This document shows, one piece after another, positions 16,101 through 28,303 of a DNA stretch of 64,000 bases; position 1 is the stretch's first letter; every line of letters begins with the position of its first letter. The stretch covers positions 4,998,001 through 5,062,000 of the forward strand of contig NW_025062478.1 of the NCBI RefSeq assembly GCF_000002995.4, given 5' to 3'. Position numbers and translations under genes: made by a program. The notes beneath the pieces are model-generated. The model did not search any database and was not told the DNA's origin. It saw only the letters and a program-made list of their open reading frames with translations. Source of the DNA: Brugia malayi. Taxonomy: Eukaryota > Nematoda > Chromadorea > Rhabditida > Onchocercidae.

Positions 16101-16197
16101 TTTATCAAAATCGATCCTTATTTCTGTTTCGTCTAGATTATTGGTTGGAAGTAAGGGAATGTTTACAGGAATGATCGGAAGAAGTTTAAGTAACGTC
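10144..16197 (-). CDS. Ankyrin-repeat protein with degenerate GH20 (hexosaminidase-like) module
   Basis: About 21 exons encode about 1,030 residues. Ankyrin repeats come first: HHAVVRN plus VRTLLSAGVNP (15561-15054), GNTALHWGASYGNEDVV (14972-14853), and SGANINTLNTKNETALHDAV followed by VKCLLSYGADPSIKNKSG (14713-14501). Next comes a GH20 N-domain-like part: the strand GAYTLTIDEDGIEIYGED then GVRHGFSTLVQIL (13640-13452). A barrel-like part follows: IRDSPDSCFRAVYQDFSG (13042-12945), and YQLPYTTRDLFQITQVCDE then FVPSLDVQ (12873-12149). At the place where active GH20 enzymes have His-x-Gly-x-Asp-Glu, this protein reads VVHFGPNLAVM near 12260, so the acid/base pair is missing. The C-terminal exons (11431-10144) end in LPPNMQDYGRNLL. 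I infer a binding or scaffold role rather than catalysis. The true start is not found: the exon at 16197-16019 opens without a Met, and exon 15876-15703 breaks frame by one base. An internal Met near 15846 (MLVRNGIP) could be the start of a shorter form. I recognise no named ortholog. Confidence 0.75.
14362..14449. repeat. Tandem duplication, 46-bp offset, inside an intron
   Basis: A 40-base block (copy 1 from 14362, copy 2 from 14408) starting TACGATTAAACTAAATTTTA and ending AAGTAAGAAGATT is repeated directly with a 46-bp offset and is essentially identical. It lies in the intron of the ankyrin/GH20 gene between exons 14713-14501 and 14272-14096. Confidence 0.9.
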
Positions 16198-17243
16198 CTG
16201 CATTAACTAATTTTCTCTGTATTTATCATTCTCTAACCCCAATCCTAAATTATATGTTTCTTATTCTATCCTGTATATCCTGTCCTGTTCCGTTCTACTG
16301 GACGCTATTCGATTCTATTCCATTTCTTTTTCGACTGATTGCACTTTTTATATTGCTTTTATTTATGTATATTTTTCCAACCATTTTCGTACGATCAAAG
16401 TCTTTTGACAAATATTAATTAAAAGATTAAATCTATTTCCTTTTCTATCTCCTTTGTATAGTAACATTATAAAGTTAGCAGAGGAAATTTCTTTCAAATT
16501 TAACACCAAATGACTTGTTAATTAATAATTTTTGAAAATTGTAAGCTGCGCGACTTCTAGTGCATGTTCTTTTGTCCTAATAATCTGTGGCTTTCTTCAA
16601 AGATCAAAGTCCCAACTCCTAACTAACATTTACAAATTATGCTATCTGTTTACTATCAGTGATAAGATGATAGAAATTGACAGGGCAGTCAGTAAAACTA
16701 GGTTTGGTTAATCATGCTGCTTATTTTATACAAAGCTTTTTCAGTATGATCGTGCTGCACCTGCAGATTTCTTCTTGGCAATTACTGTTTGCTTTTCCTA
16801 GCAGAGAGGAAAGCTTCAAAAGCGAGAGATCACATTGTTAGTAGTGTGAACGAATGGCTGACATCTTTAAATATATATCTAAAAATGACAGAAAATAATG
16901 CAAACAAGGAGATTTAAATCATGCTTGTTCTATTCCGTGTTGTAAAGATGTGCAATTCAATAAGATGTTTGACTTATGGTTATGTCTGTTCCATTCGTTC
17001 TTCACTGTTCTTTTCCTTTATGTAGAATCTTGTGAGCGTCACAGCATTTGAAAAGGAAATAACTTTGGCATATTTATAGTTTTAAATTCAAAGAAGATTC
17101 AATTTTCATTGCACGATATTGTCAGCGTGACATAAAATAGGATGCTGGAAGAAATGGTCTTCAATCTAAGTGTAATAGTCCTTTTGTTTGTATTGTAAGT
17201 TTAGTATTTTAAGTGTTTATAAATGGTTTTCAGAACTGTGAGA
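16198..17243. other. Divergent intergenic region
   Basis: About 1 kb between the minus-strand ankyrin/GH20 gene and the plus-strand 6PGDH gene. It should contain both promoters and the missing first exon or exons of the ankyrin gene, but I could not identify an initiator exon. No clear repeats or RNA genes are seen. Confidence 0.45.
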
Positions 17244-20200
17244 ATGTCATTTGATGAGAAGGATAAAGCTGATATCGCGGTGATTGGACTCGCCGTGATG
17301 GGGCAAAATTTGATTCTTAACATGCTTGAGAAAGGTTTCGTGGTTAGTTATAACTTCGTGTTCTATGTTTAATTCTCGATGTCACATCACACATTATAGA
17401 TATATGCTTTTTTAGCGTATTTCATAAACCTTGAGTGGAAAGAACTAAGTGTCATGATGAAATCGGGAACATGGATAAACTGTTTATTTTATTATTTATT
17501 ACTTATCACTTATTTATTACTACTATTACCAATGTTATTATTATTATTTTTTGTTTTTATTATGATATATTTATTTTACCATTATTACTATTTTATTATC
17601 CGACTGAGCAACTATATTTTTGATTCATGTCATGTTAAAGGTATGCGTCTATAATCGAACTGTATCGAAAGTGGATGATTTTTTGGCGAATGAAGGAAAG
17701 GGTTTACGGGCTCTTGGTGCACATAGTTTGTCGGAATTAGCTGAGTAAGTATGCAACTTTTAAAAGAATAATTTCGGAATTACTTGTAATTTGGATAATG
17801 AAATATATTTTGGGTTTGAAAAATAGAGTTATTTCATGTGGAAGTAGAAGTTATTTCATTTGAGGTGTATTTAAAGCTCTTTATGTCAGAGTTCTAAAGA
17901 AACCACGACGTATAATGTTGATGGTAAAAGCAGGGCAACCAGTGGATGCAATGATTTCCAGCATTTTGCCTTTTCTGGATAGAGGTGATATAATTATTGA
18001 CGGTGGAAATAGTGAATATACGGATACAGCAGTAGGTTTCTTTCATTTTACCTACTTTTAGTTTATATTCCTTTCTGTAACTGATTTGTTTCATACAAAA
18101 GAAAGAAGCAAGTTGAATGAGCAAAGTTCTGACTTGACTCAATCAAAGAAAATAAAAGGCTTTGCAAGCTTAGATGACTCATATATATTCATTTTAGTAC
18201 TTTGGATGGGGAGGTCGAAAATAAAGTTTTCCAAATATCTTTTTTTGCAGCGACGCTGCACCGAACTGAAAGAGAAGAATATTCGTTTCGTCGGTTGCGG
18301 TGTAAGTGGTGGTGAGGAAGGTACCGTTTTAAGATTTACAGTTTCATGTTCCGCTATGTAAAATTTGGTGAGATTACTTTTGCTCACTGGCTGAACAAGG
18401 TAAGAGAAAGAAGGTGTCTCATTTCTGTCACATTTTTATATACTTAATGTTTTAATCTCCGTTTCGTGTAGTTTTTGAGGACCAGAAAAGATTTTCATGG
18501 ACCAAATGAATGTAGACTGTGCTAGTTGTTATTGCATATTGAAGCACCTGCTTTCAGGAGCACGTCATGGTCCATCACTGATGCCAGGTGGTTCAGCTGA
18601 AGCTTGGCCATATATAAAGGATATATTCCAAGCAATAGCAGCTAAAGTTGACAACGAACCTTGTTGTGACTGGGTGAAATTATTTTACTTGCACTATGCC
18701 AAAATGCAGTTGTACATAGGCATATTTGTGATTAGCAGTTGAACATTTAGATATTTTCAGGTTGGTGAAAATGGTGCTGGACATTTCGTGAAAATGGTTC
18801 ATAATGGAATTGAATATGGTGATATGCAGTTGATTGCAGAAGCGTATAGTCTATTGAAGGACGGAGCCGACTTAACACATGATGAAATGGCAGAGGTCAG
18901 TCAAAATTTTTGGTTTTTAGCTTTCAACAAATAATTTTTGGCTTTTATAGCATTCCTTATTGTTAGTTATTTTAATAAGCACATTTCCAGAGCAGATAAC
19001 ATTTCATGGATGTTGCTTTATATCATGTTATTTTTATAATAGTCTGATTGCTTTATATTAGTGAAATTTCATTAAGTGCTTTAATCGCGTCTTATATTAT
19101 TGCGGTCTGGAATTTATTTAGTTTCGCATCGATCAATAATTATTTGAGTTATATTTATGTTTGCGTTTTTTCATTGCATATTTTCTTGTAAGGGACTTTG
19201 AGATAATGTTCATGGTATTGACAGTTATGGATCTTCTTAGCATGAGCTATTTATCTTTATTTTTGAATCTTCTAGTTTATCTCTTGTTTTTCGCTTTATT
19301 TGGACTCTTTTGATTTAGTGGTTCATTTTTCATTTAATTTTCATTTAATGGGGGTAATTTTGATTCACGGTATTTTCCAGTCGCTTTCAGTTTTATTTGC
19401 AAATCGACCAAAGCTTTTAACATTTCGTTATGTTTTTGATTGTTCATTTTGATTACATTAATTATCAGTAAGCGCAGTATTTTTCGATTTTTTCACTTAG
19501 AAAAAATCATTAGAGAATGCAAGAAACAACTCCGATGACCAAAAATATACAAGACAGTATTATTTCAATCTGCAGTTTTTCTATGACTACAGTGAGCAAT
19601 ATTGATGAAATAAATTGCGTGGAAGATTTGGATTTCGTTCGCAGTTGCTTTAAGAACTCATTCAGATTTTGGTAAAGTAAAATTCGGTGATCTTTTAAAA
19701 CTATCAAATTTCTTAGTTTTGTTCAGGATAGCGTTAAAAGCGCTTCCACTTTGGTAATGGCATGAGTGAATATATATGTGGGTGCATATCTTCGTCGCCA
19801 TCATTCAGTTTATCGATTTCACTGGTTACGTCTGCATGTATTACACAATTCTCATTCAAAAAAAAAAGTTTTCAACAGTATTGTTGCTCGTTGTATCATG
19901 GCATGACGAGAATGCACTTGTCAAACTATTGTTCAACGAAAGGAGGTCTTTCAAATCCAAGCTTTTAATAAGGAGAATCTTGCTTTGATAACTGTGTGGA
20001 ATTTTTATTGCCGACTATTTGGGAAAGATATCAAAATCTTCAGTTATATCTGCGAATTCATTATAAAGCCGTTACAAAAGTTTATTGTTATGGGTAGAAT
20101 TCTCTTCCAAAGCTGATAGGTCAGCATTTCAGAAAAAAGGAAGAAAGCTCGTGGCTCGCATTACAATACCATCTGAAACTTGCAATGTACCACGGATAGA

Positions 20201-22291
20201 AGCAGTTGTTGATATCGATCTCAACAAGTTTCTTTTTGTATAGTTAGAAGTGAGAATTACTGATCAACTTTCAACTTTTGATCATATAGTGCAGTTTGTC
20301 AAAATCGAATCAGTAATTATAGGGAATAATTTTTCAGTGGATATGGATGCGAGTCATCCAATAAGTCTGCTAAGGACTCCTCTCTCCATTGCTTTGTGAA
20401 TAATTCAATTTAAATCCTTTACGTGAAAACCCAGAATCATGTTGGAACGTTGAAATCAAAATGCTTTAATGGAATGTCAGGTGTAGAGAAATTTGTAAGA
20501 AATATGTCTTAACTTTACGGATTCATCAGTTCGGGAAAGTTGAAAATATTAAGGCATTGTAGTGCCGAAAAGAATATCAGCCAAGAACAAAGAAGTGTAT
20601 AATATTCAGGTTGATTATTTATGAAAAATTCCATCTATTACATTGATTATAGTGAGCGGAAAGAAACGAAGTGTTTCTATTAATGGCAATATTGGTGCAC
20701 TGTAGAACTAAATATATATTGCCTTTAATGCAATATTTATTCGGATCATTGTACTACATTTGGTCAGGTTGGATCGATTTTTGAAAAACATACCTCGGAA
20801 TTACCGACAGTTATCGATCCTAAAATGTAGTGGTGGTATCACCGACTGGATTGAATCTTTATTTTTTTTTTTTCGGCTAATTTGTATTTCTGGTTTGTGA
20901 TGGACTATAGGAAGTAACACAGTTCTGTTGGAAATGATACATCTTTCTAGCGACTAGTTAAGCATAGCTTCAGTAAGTATTTCCTTAACTTGAGGTTGTA
21001 GTATTAAAGAGGAAGGATTGAAATAGAGTCATGGAATTATGAAGTATGTTCGTACATTTCTTTTTTTCACTTATTGTAGTTTACAGTGTTTTAAATGCAT
21101 ATTTGATACAAAGTAGGCGAAAACGTTGTTGTGGACAACTGATGTTAGTTCATATTGTTATAAGCTTGTGATTCTTCAAAAGATTGTTCACTAATAGTAA
21201 AGAAGTTAGAGAATTTGTTGCGAAAAAGTGTGTCTAATCAGATTGTATTAATGAAATTTCTTGAAAACTTGGGAGAAACTTGAAACAAATGTGAAATTTA
21301 TAACCGGTCTCAATTGCTATCATTGGAAATCTGTAATTCTGAAGAGAATGAACCAAAATTCAGTAAGTTACCTCCAATATTGTGTAAGCACTTTCTTCTG
21401 CTTTCGCTTAAGCAGAAGGCTTTGAACAAGTTTTGCATATAAATTATAAATTGCCATTCTTGGTCATTGTGGTACTGGTATATATTGTGGATCTGTGGTT
21501 TTAATAAGATGTTTCTTTTTAATCAGTTGTAAGTGCTGCAAATCAAGATGAGAATTTTTCTGGACAGAAAATGAGAATGGAATATGTGCAGGAGCTGAAG
21601 CAGTGAGCACGTATATCAGTCATATAAGTCATTTTTCATCTGATAGCGCTAGATTTGCATTTTTAGTTTGTAATTAAAATAATATACCGTTAAATACCAC
21701 GCAACTTTTTGGTCAGATTTTTTTTTTCCTAAAAATTATGTTGCCATCACAAAGAGAGGGAAGAAATTATTGGTCTTTAAGGTATTCGCCGAATGGAACA
21801 AAGGCGCATTGGATTCATATCTGATAGAAATAACAAGTCATATTCTTAAGTTCAAAGATGAAAATAAGCAAACTTTATTGCCAAATATTAGAGATGCTGC
21901 TGGGCAAGTATGTTGATTTTTTCAGATTTTTATGAACAGTTTTACTTGTAAATGGTTGAGAAGCAGTCTGTCGAAGTCTTAAATTATTTGATATAATTAT
22001 ATGAAGTTAGGTTTGAAACTAAAGATTGTTGGATTTGAGCAGTACCTTATCCTAGTTTAGTCTGTCGATATATCACTAAAAATATCCAATTATATTGCAA
22101 AATTAGGAGTAAAAAAAAAAAAAAAAGAAATTAAGAATCATGGAAATTACTTATAGAAAGGGACGGGCAAATGGACGGGAATTGTTGCTTTGAACTATGG
22201 AATACCACTTACGCTGATTGGTTAGTTTTGATCATTTTCAGTAAGGATTTTTTGTATGGATTATTTTCTATGATGACATACCTCAAAAATT

Positions 22292-22331
<40 letters not shown>

Positions 22332-23633
22332 CTTGTTTTGTAATTTATATTTAAACGCGAAAGAAAGCACTTCCTATTACAATACCGGGTACTTTGTATT
22401 TAGTGTTTGGATATAAATTTTGTTAAGATAAACCTATTAAATAGTTCAGGTGTCCAACGTTTTACTTTATCATGCTTTTCAATTCTTATAATTCAACAAT
22501 GGATTTTGTTATAGGTGAAGCTGTTTTTGCTCGTTGTTTATCGTCTTTGAAGGATGATCGACTGGCGGCAGCCAAAGTTTTGCCGGGGCCTAATCCTGAT
22601 AAAGCTGGTATTGTTGGTGACAGAAAAGCATTCTGCGAGCACATTAGGAAGGTGTGTAAATTAATTCAAGTTTGCAATAGTTTTGTGTCCACAGTCTAAA
22701 GAACCTCAGTTATCCAGGCTTTGTATGCATCGAAGATCATAAGCTACGCACAAGGATTCATGCTTCTTGCGGAAGCAAACCGTGTTTTCAAATGGAATTT
22801 AAATTTTGGATCAATTGCATTGATGTGGCGTGGTGGGTGTATTATTCGTTCGCGCTTTTTGGGTGAAATAAAGAAAGCTTATGATACGAATCCCAAACTT
22901 AGTAATCTGTTGATGGACAGTTTCTTCTTAAATGCTATCAGGAAATGTCAGGTTCGTTGCTTTTATGACTGGAATAATAATGTGTTCTTTTCATCTCGGA
23001 AGGAAATGAATGAAGTAGTTCTGAACTTGGATGAAAATATTGCAAGATAAAGCCCATCCGTTTGCTGGATTACTCTGGTTGGTTTACAGACGACATATTG
23101 GCATAAAGAAAGCTTATATATAAAATCTGCCGAATGAAAGTTCAGATCTAAGTACATTATAATTCTTTATAAAGAATACGTATATCTTTTTTTTTTTCAT
23201 CGAGATGAGCTCTGTCTTCTAGACGTGGTGAAAATAATTCCGTAACTTTCGTTTAAATTGTGAGTCTATGAATGTCAGCAATTTTTGATTAACTTTTGTA
23301 GCATAAGGGACAAAATTCCTCAGTTTAGGAGTCATGGCGTATTATTAGTGCTGCCGGAATTTTACTTGGTATACCAACACCAGCTTTTTCAACTGCGCTT
23401 GCATTTTATGATGGTTTCCGTTGCAAAGTATTGCCAGCAAATCTTATTCAGGTAAGAATTTCGTTTTACCTTCGTTGTTGAGATCTTTTGCTCTTAATTG
23501 AGAAATTTTCTAGGCTCAGCGTGATTATTTCGGTGCTCATATGTACGAATTGATGGATAAACCGGGTACATTCTTACATACAAATTGGACTGGTACTGGT
23601 GGTAATGTTACTTCTACAGCGTACATTCAGTAA
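17244..23633 (+). CDS. 6-phosphogluconate dehydrogenase, decarboxylating
   Basis: Converts 6-phosphogluconate to ribulose 5-phosphate, CO2 and NADPH in the cytosolic oxidative pentose phosphate pathway. The twelve exons are 17244-17342, 17641-17744, 17890-18031, 18251-18320, 18558-18673, 18761-18895, 21782-21907, 22157-22220, 22515-22651, 22718-22951, 23329-23451 and 23514-23633. Together they are 1470 nt (489 residues), the normal family length. Visible motifs: NADP-binding [37 protein letters not shown] plus GPSLMPGG, the catalytic [53 protein letters not shown], and the C-terminal HTNWTGTGG. All key residues of the family appear intact. The ATG at 17244 lies 12 bases after a TTTTCAG acceptor (17227-17233). 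Intron 6 is long (18896-21781). An AATAAA at 23880 is a candidate poly(A) signal. Confidence 0.97.
18896..21781. other. Long intron 6 of the 6PGDH gene
   Basis: This 2.9 kb intron contains no supported exon of another gene on either strand. Overlapping short frames near 19762-19988 show no domain or splice pairing. No terminal inverted repeats or transposase motif could be recognised. Confidence 0.55.
22293..22330. repeat. (TA)n microsatellite
   Basis: An uninterrupted TA dinucleotide run of about 36 bases in intron 8 of the 6PGDH gene. Confidence 0.95.
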
Positions 23634-24286
23634 AATGTTCGTGAATGATGAGATTATCCGTAGTCAGCGGCTGTGTATCTTATTAATTTTTTTAGTTCCC
23701 AAAAATGAGACAAATCCTAGTTAGAAGTGAAAGTTTTTCACCAGAAAGCAGCTTTTGGACTTTAATGGTGTTAGTGGTTGTAAGTTGTTTTTGCGTATAG
23801 CCTATGTGATATTTGTTATTAATTTTGTATCTGCTTATTCTTTATCGTCTTGTCATTACATATCGATTTGTAAAAATTAAATAAATGGAGCATAATTCAA
23901 AGTTTTACCACTCATGGGATGAAACTGAAAAAAAATTTAAGTAAATCGGACGTTTTGTAAGAAAAGATATAAGCAATGTAGGGAAAAACCTACGTTAGAT
24001 GAATTGATATTTCATTTAAGGACGTTGTTGTGAAAATGATTCATTATTAAGAAATGGATTAACTATTAAAGGCTTGATGTTTCTCCATAATGAACAGATT
24101 TATTCGATTATTTTCGTGTTTAAATATAGCATGTTAAAATAAATATCTGAACAAAATCGTTGAACCATAATGAAAATATTAAAAAATTGCTTTTGAAACG
24201 ATTTGAGAAATTGACGATCAATTCTTTTGGCTGAAAAAAAACATTCGGACTGTCCATTGTGACTGATTATTGATACTGAAATTTCA
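23634..24286. other. Intergenic region downstream of 6PGDH
   Basis: Contains the presumed 6PGDH 3' UTR with a candidate AATAAA at 23880-23885. No coding exon is seen beyond that. Confidence 0.5.
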
Positions 24287-25445
24287 GTTATTCCACTGGA
24301 GGACTATCACAAAGATATTAATGGTAGATTTCAAATAGAGATGAAAAAATTTACAGATGAATTCATTGCAGCTGGGAAGGCCACTGTGAGGTAAGAGAAT
24401 TTGATTTCTTTTGGAATTGTAGGGAATATTAATTCCCTGTCAGTTACAACAAACGAGTTTAATCATTTGAGAGAAAAAGCAAAAAACAATAAGTCAAATA
24501 AGTTTGTCTTCGGATAATATTTTGCTTCCTTCCTAAACCTAGTTTGTTGACCGATTGTCACAAATAATTTTTATCAATTAGCCAGTCAATCTGCACTACA
24601 GAGATCGCTTTTTGAGAAGTGGCAGTATTTGTGGATTTCTTAGTTCTTCCAAGGACGGTCCCCTAGTTCTTCCTAGCTAATGCTGTATTTTTGTTGAGGT
24701 GTGTTATGTATTTGTCGGCCAGTAACGGGGACTAACCGATTACACCCGACTTAATGGCATTTTTGTCCCTCTGTTGGCCGGCTTGCCTGTCTGTGTGTGT
24801 GTGTCATTTAGTTGCTTTGCTTGCTTGGATTTGATCACATTGTCCCACACAACATGTCTTCTTTACGTTCATCTGGTGACCATGTGGTGTCGGTGGTGTA
24901 CGTATGTGTTGTGTATATTTCTCCTCGTATCTTTTGTCCCCTTCCTTCCTTCTCTTTCTATCCCGGCTACTTCTCTTTAATTCTTAAGGTTACTATGCTT
25001 AAATGTCGCCGCATCAAAAGTAATCAAAAAGAGTTGCAAATTCTGAATATTTTTTCTTCGGAATCGGTAATTCAATTCTAATTTAAACATTTAAAATATA
25101 AACATTTGAGATATCATTGCTTATGTTCCAGTGATTATCAGCTTGCAACCATAACAATCAAGTGTTATGCTAAATCTCTGATTGTGTGATCCTTGTCCCT
25201 TGATCTTCCATCAAGACAAAATAAGCGGTTCTTCCAAAAGTTATTGATATTCGAGATTTTACTGGTACAGTTGTGCCATTCCTCGAAGGACCTGTTTACA
25301 CTCTTTCTATGTGTGGTACAAGGACAATGAATTGTTGGAGGTGTGTCGAAAGGTCAGTTTTGAAGAAAAGAAAACAGGAATGATGATGATTCGCATGGAT
25401 TATGAACATAAACTGATGCTATTTAATAATGTAAATGGTCGTTGA
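24287..25445 (+). pseudogene. Fragments of immunoglobulin-like (I-set) domains, probable relic
   Basis: Three plus-strand pieces look protein-like but do not make a gene. After an acceptor ATTTCAG (to 24287) an exon-like frame runs to a good donor GTAAGA at 24392 and contains FTDEFIAAGKATVR, resembling the start of an I-set domain up to its B strand. At about 25225-25300 there is PKVIDIRDFTGTVVPFLEGP, like the A/A' strands of a titin-type Ig domain. In a different frame, at about 25308-25443, comes VWYKDNELLEVCRKVSFEE, like the C to D strands with the core Trp. The B-C strand region with the core Cys is missing and the frame changes by one. I infer decayed remains of a muscle-type Ig protein gene. 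It could also be a real gene with exons I did not find. Confidence 0.32.
24714..24782. repeat. Imperfect inverted repeat (hairpin-forming)
   Basis: The left arm GTCGGCCAG...GGGGAC (24714-24732) can pair with the right arm GTCCCTCTGTTGGCCGGC (24765-24782). This gives a 6-bp stem, an internal loop and a further 9-bp stem around a loop of about 32 nt. It lies between the two Ig-like fragments, just before a TG-rich tract. It could be a structured RNA, a transposon end or chance. Confidence 0.5.
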
Positions 25446-27194
25446 AAGCAAATTATTGCATGTTTTTTTAAACTCATAAAATGATAGATAACGATACCTC
25501 TCTCATCAATTCTTAAGGTTCGTCACAGCTCATTAGAGAGGGAAGATGTATGACTTGCAGTGGCGGTACAGTCATCCCATCCTCTCACTGATACCAATTG
25601 CGCTATTAGTAAATCATGAATCCAATTTCTCTCTTTCAACTTTCCTACTTGCATCATTGTAAATTATTTTTCTCGCTGATAATTAAGTTATCTAATATTT
25701 CTCCACAGGAATAAATTCTCATATATTTGAAATGGAAAATGAGCTTTAGTAAATGGCAACGCACGATTGATGACACATTACATACGTTTCTGACAGTATG
25801 TAAAAATAATGAAAGTAAGCAAATAAATTGGAAAAACGCATTTCTCAAAATAAATTTGGATCAGAGCTTAAAGTCTGTGAAAATTAAGATAATTATCGAG
25901 GTAAGACCAAATCTCAGAAGATTTCCATTATGCTCCGTATGTGAATCGTGTTATAATTATTGGTCCTTAATTTCATAAAAAAGAAACACCGGGTCACATC
26001 TTCACCCTGCTATTTTCACGTGTCACTCTCGTAATTATTATGGCGTGACTAGACACGTCGCTGTCCTTCTAATGCTGTACACGCTCTATCTGCATGTCGT
26101 TTATAATAACGAGCATTTTGCTGCACGACACGGTGATTTGTTTACAACAATTTAGCACAACTGATGGTGTACGGTGTGTGTGTGTGTGTGTGTGTATGTA
26201 TGTGTGTGTATGCGGGTGTGTGTAGGCGGTGTGCGTAGGTAGTACATGCGCGGATATAGGATGTGGTATAGTAAGCAGAAATAGACAAGGGTCATTTTGC
26301 ATTTCTGTCCAGTTGAGAGGGTGTGTGTATCTCTCGTTCATTCGTAAAAATTTCAGGGTATTTAGCAATCTCTCGGAGACATGCAGTGTATCAATGATTT
26401 ATTTCAGTGTCGTTATGACTGGTCATTTCAACTGGTCACCTTACAACAGAGGAACGCCTTTCACTTTCACCTGGAAATACAGTAGTTGTAATGTCTTTGG
26501 AATGCTTTTTTTTTGTTGGCAAAAGTTATAATTCCAAGTTTCTTAAAATTATATTCAAAAAAAATCAGTAAATGGCGCACATCTCGTACTTCAATTAGAA
26601 GCATCTTTTGATCAGCAAGACGTGACGTTTATTAGTTCTTTTTCTTTGTAGAACTGTGCATATTGAGATGCTAATAGTTATCACTCTTATCGGCTTCTCT
26701 AATCAATCAATGTTTCATATTCTCTTATTACTCGATATTCATTAATTTGATGACCATCACTAAAGACCGTTTTTGTTGTTGATATGATGAATACTAACCA
26801 TCACCTTGCGTCCTCTTTACCCTACTGCCACAATATGTAACTCTTATCAAAATAGGATAACTTACTAGCGAGGTTGTAAATTCTGTCAAATAGATGCAGA
26901 TGGTTTGAACATGTTTTCAAAACTCACTATTTCATGAAATAGATGAAGCTGTCAACTCACTTCTAGTGACATGCTGTCATATAGGTTACATCAAAGTCAA
27001 CCTTAGATGATGTGATGACATTTCCTCTCCATTCTTGTATTATTGACAAAGTACCAGTTTAGAAAGGTAATCGTTGAGAAATCAATTGTGAAGAATATCA
27101 TTTAATGACATGCATATGTGAGGGTTCTTCTTGACTTGTTACGTGTCTTATCTAGAAGTACGTGAATCGTATTGAATGAACACTATTCGGTAGA
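25446..27194. other. Intergenic region without a supported gene
   Basis: Apart from the TG tract I see no coding exon. The 83-codon plus frame at 25727-25978 and its minus-strand counterpart are antiparallel open frames without motifs. No RNA gene was recognised. Confidence 0.45.
26173..26225. repeat. (TG)n-rich microsatellite
   Basis: TG dinucleotide tract interrupted by TATG and CGGG steps, in non-coding DNA. It accounts for the His/Thr-rich minus-strand frame over this position. Confidence 0.9.
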
Positions 27195-27830
27195 ATGAAA
27201 TTAACATGTCAAAGCTTTCCTCCTTTTTCCTCCATTTCTGTCTGTCTCTTTCTTCGTTTTCCCTCTCTTCCTTTACTTACACAAACTATGGAATGTTGGC
27301 ATATGCAAAATGGTTTTTTGTGCGAAAGTATCGGAGAATTCGACGTTATTCGGTGGTACTACGTCGAGCGCATTTTTTTGATTCATTGCAAGCGCTGATG
27401 ATAAATGCTACCGTAGGACAAAGGGAAGAGTGAGCTGAGCAGAGAACAGCGATGGGATGGATGGAGTGGTGACGATGACGACGTTGACACAGGCACATTT
27501 GGTAGGTCTTCCTTGCATGGATGTGTTTACGAACAGACATAGTGAGACAGATAGATGCTGAAATAAGATTGAGCTGCAATCATGAGCCATTGGAAGCAGG
27601 AAATTATCACTGATGACATTCTTTCACGTGCAGTCATTTGTAGAGATTAATTTGTAACCAGGCTGTGGGTGTTTCTTGACACTCTTTAGTTGGGAGCGTA
27701 GTGGTGGTGTCATTGATGCGATGTGTAAAAGATCTCATTGGCTCTTCAGATTCAGTTTGTTAGCAAGGAGGGCTGCTGTGTAGGAAGAAGCTACGATAGG
27801 GTGTTATTGGGTGGTGCGGAAGGAAGTACA

Positions 27831-27860
27831 TCTGAGGTGAGGTGAGATGAGGTGAGGTGA
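27831..27860. repeat. GAGGT/GAGAT pentamer tandem repeat
   Basis: Short array of TGAGG/TGAGA units on the plus strand, upstream of the 27877 open frame. Confidence 0.85.
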
Positions 27861-28250
27861 AACATTCAATCTGTGAGTGTCATCAAATCATTACACCGTG
27901 GAAGCAGTAAGCATCGGTGGCAGGCAACGTCGGTCGAATAGCTCTCGCAATTTATATGAGACGGTTTGCGGCTATGGGACGATGACTGTCGTCAGCTGTC
28001 GTCCCGGTGGGCTACCGAACCGAACTCCACCCATGAGAGCACATAATATATATGAGCCACCACCGGGCCGCTCCTCTTCTTCCTGTCCTTTTTATATTCC
28101 TCACCTCTACTTCTATCATTTCTGCTGCATCACTTCTGACTGACTGGAACAGAATAGCACACAACAAATCCGTACTGCTAAAAGGCTAACTTCTTGACTT
28201 GTTTGTTATTGTCGTTGTTGTCGTGATAGTTATCGATGTCCAAGATAATC

Positions 28251-28303
28251 AGCCATTCCATCCATCCATCCTCCATCCAATCCATCTATCTATCTATCTA
28301 TCC
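28251..28303. repeat. CATC/TATC tetranucleotide microsatellite
   Basis: Tandem TCCA units followed by TATC units. They generate the low-complexity Ser/Ile/Tyr frame at this position. Confidence 0.9.

Noticed and set aside
10144..16197. Calcium-independent phospholipase A2 (ankyrin plus patatin) as identity of the ankyrin gene
   Set aside because: No patatin GxSxG or DGG motifs follow the repeats; the downstream sequence follows GH20 order instead.
17435..17654. Two overlapping open frames rich in Ile, Leu and Tyr
   Set aside because: They lie in intron 1 of the 6PGDH gene and arise from a TTATTA-type low-complexity stretch.
26069..26368. 99-codon minus-strand frame rich in His and Thr
   Set aside because: Generated by the complement of the TG microsatellite; no splice sites or domain.
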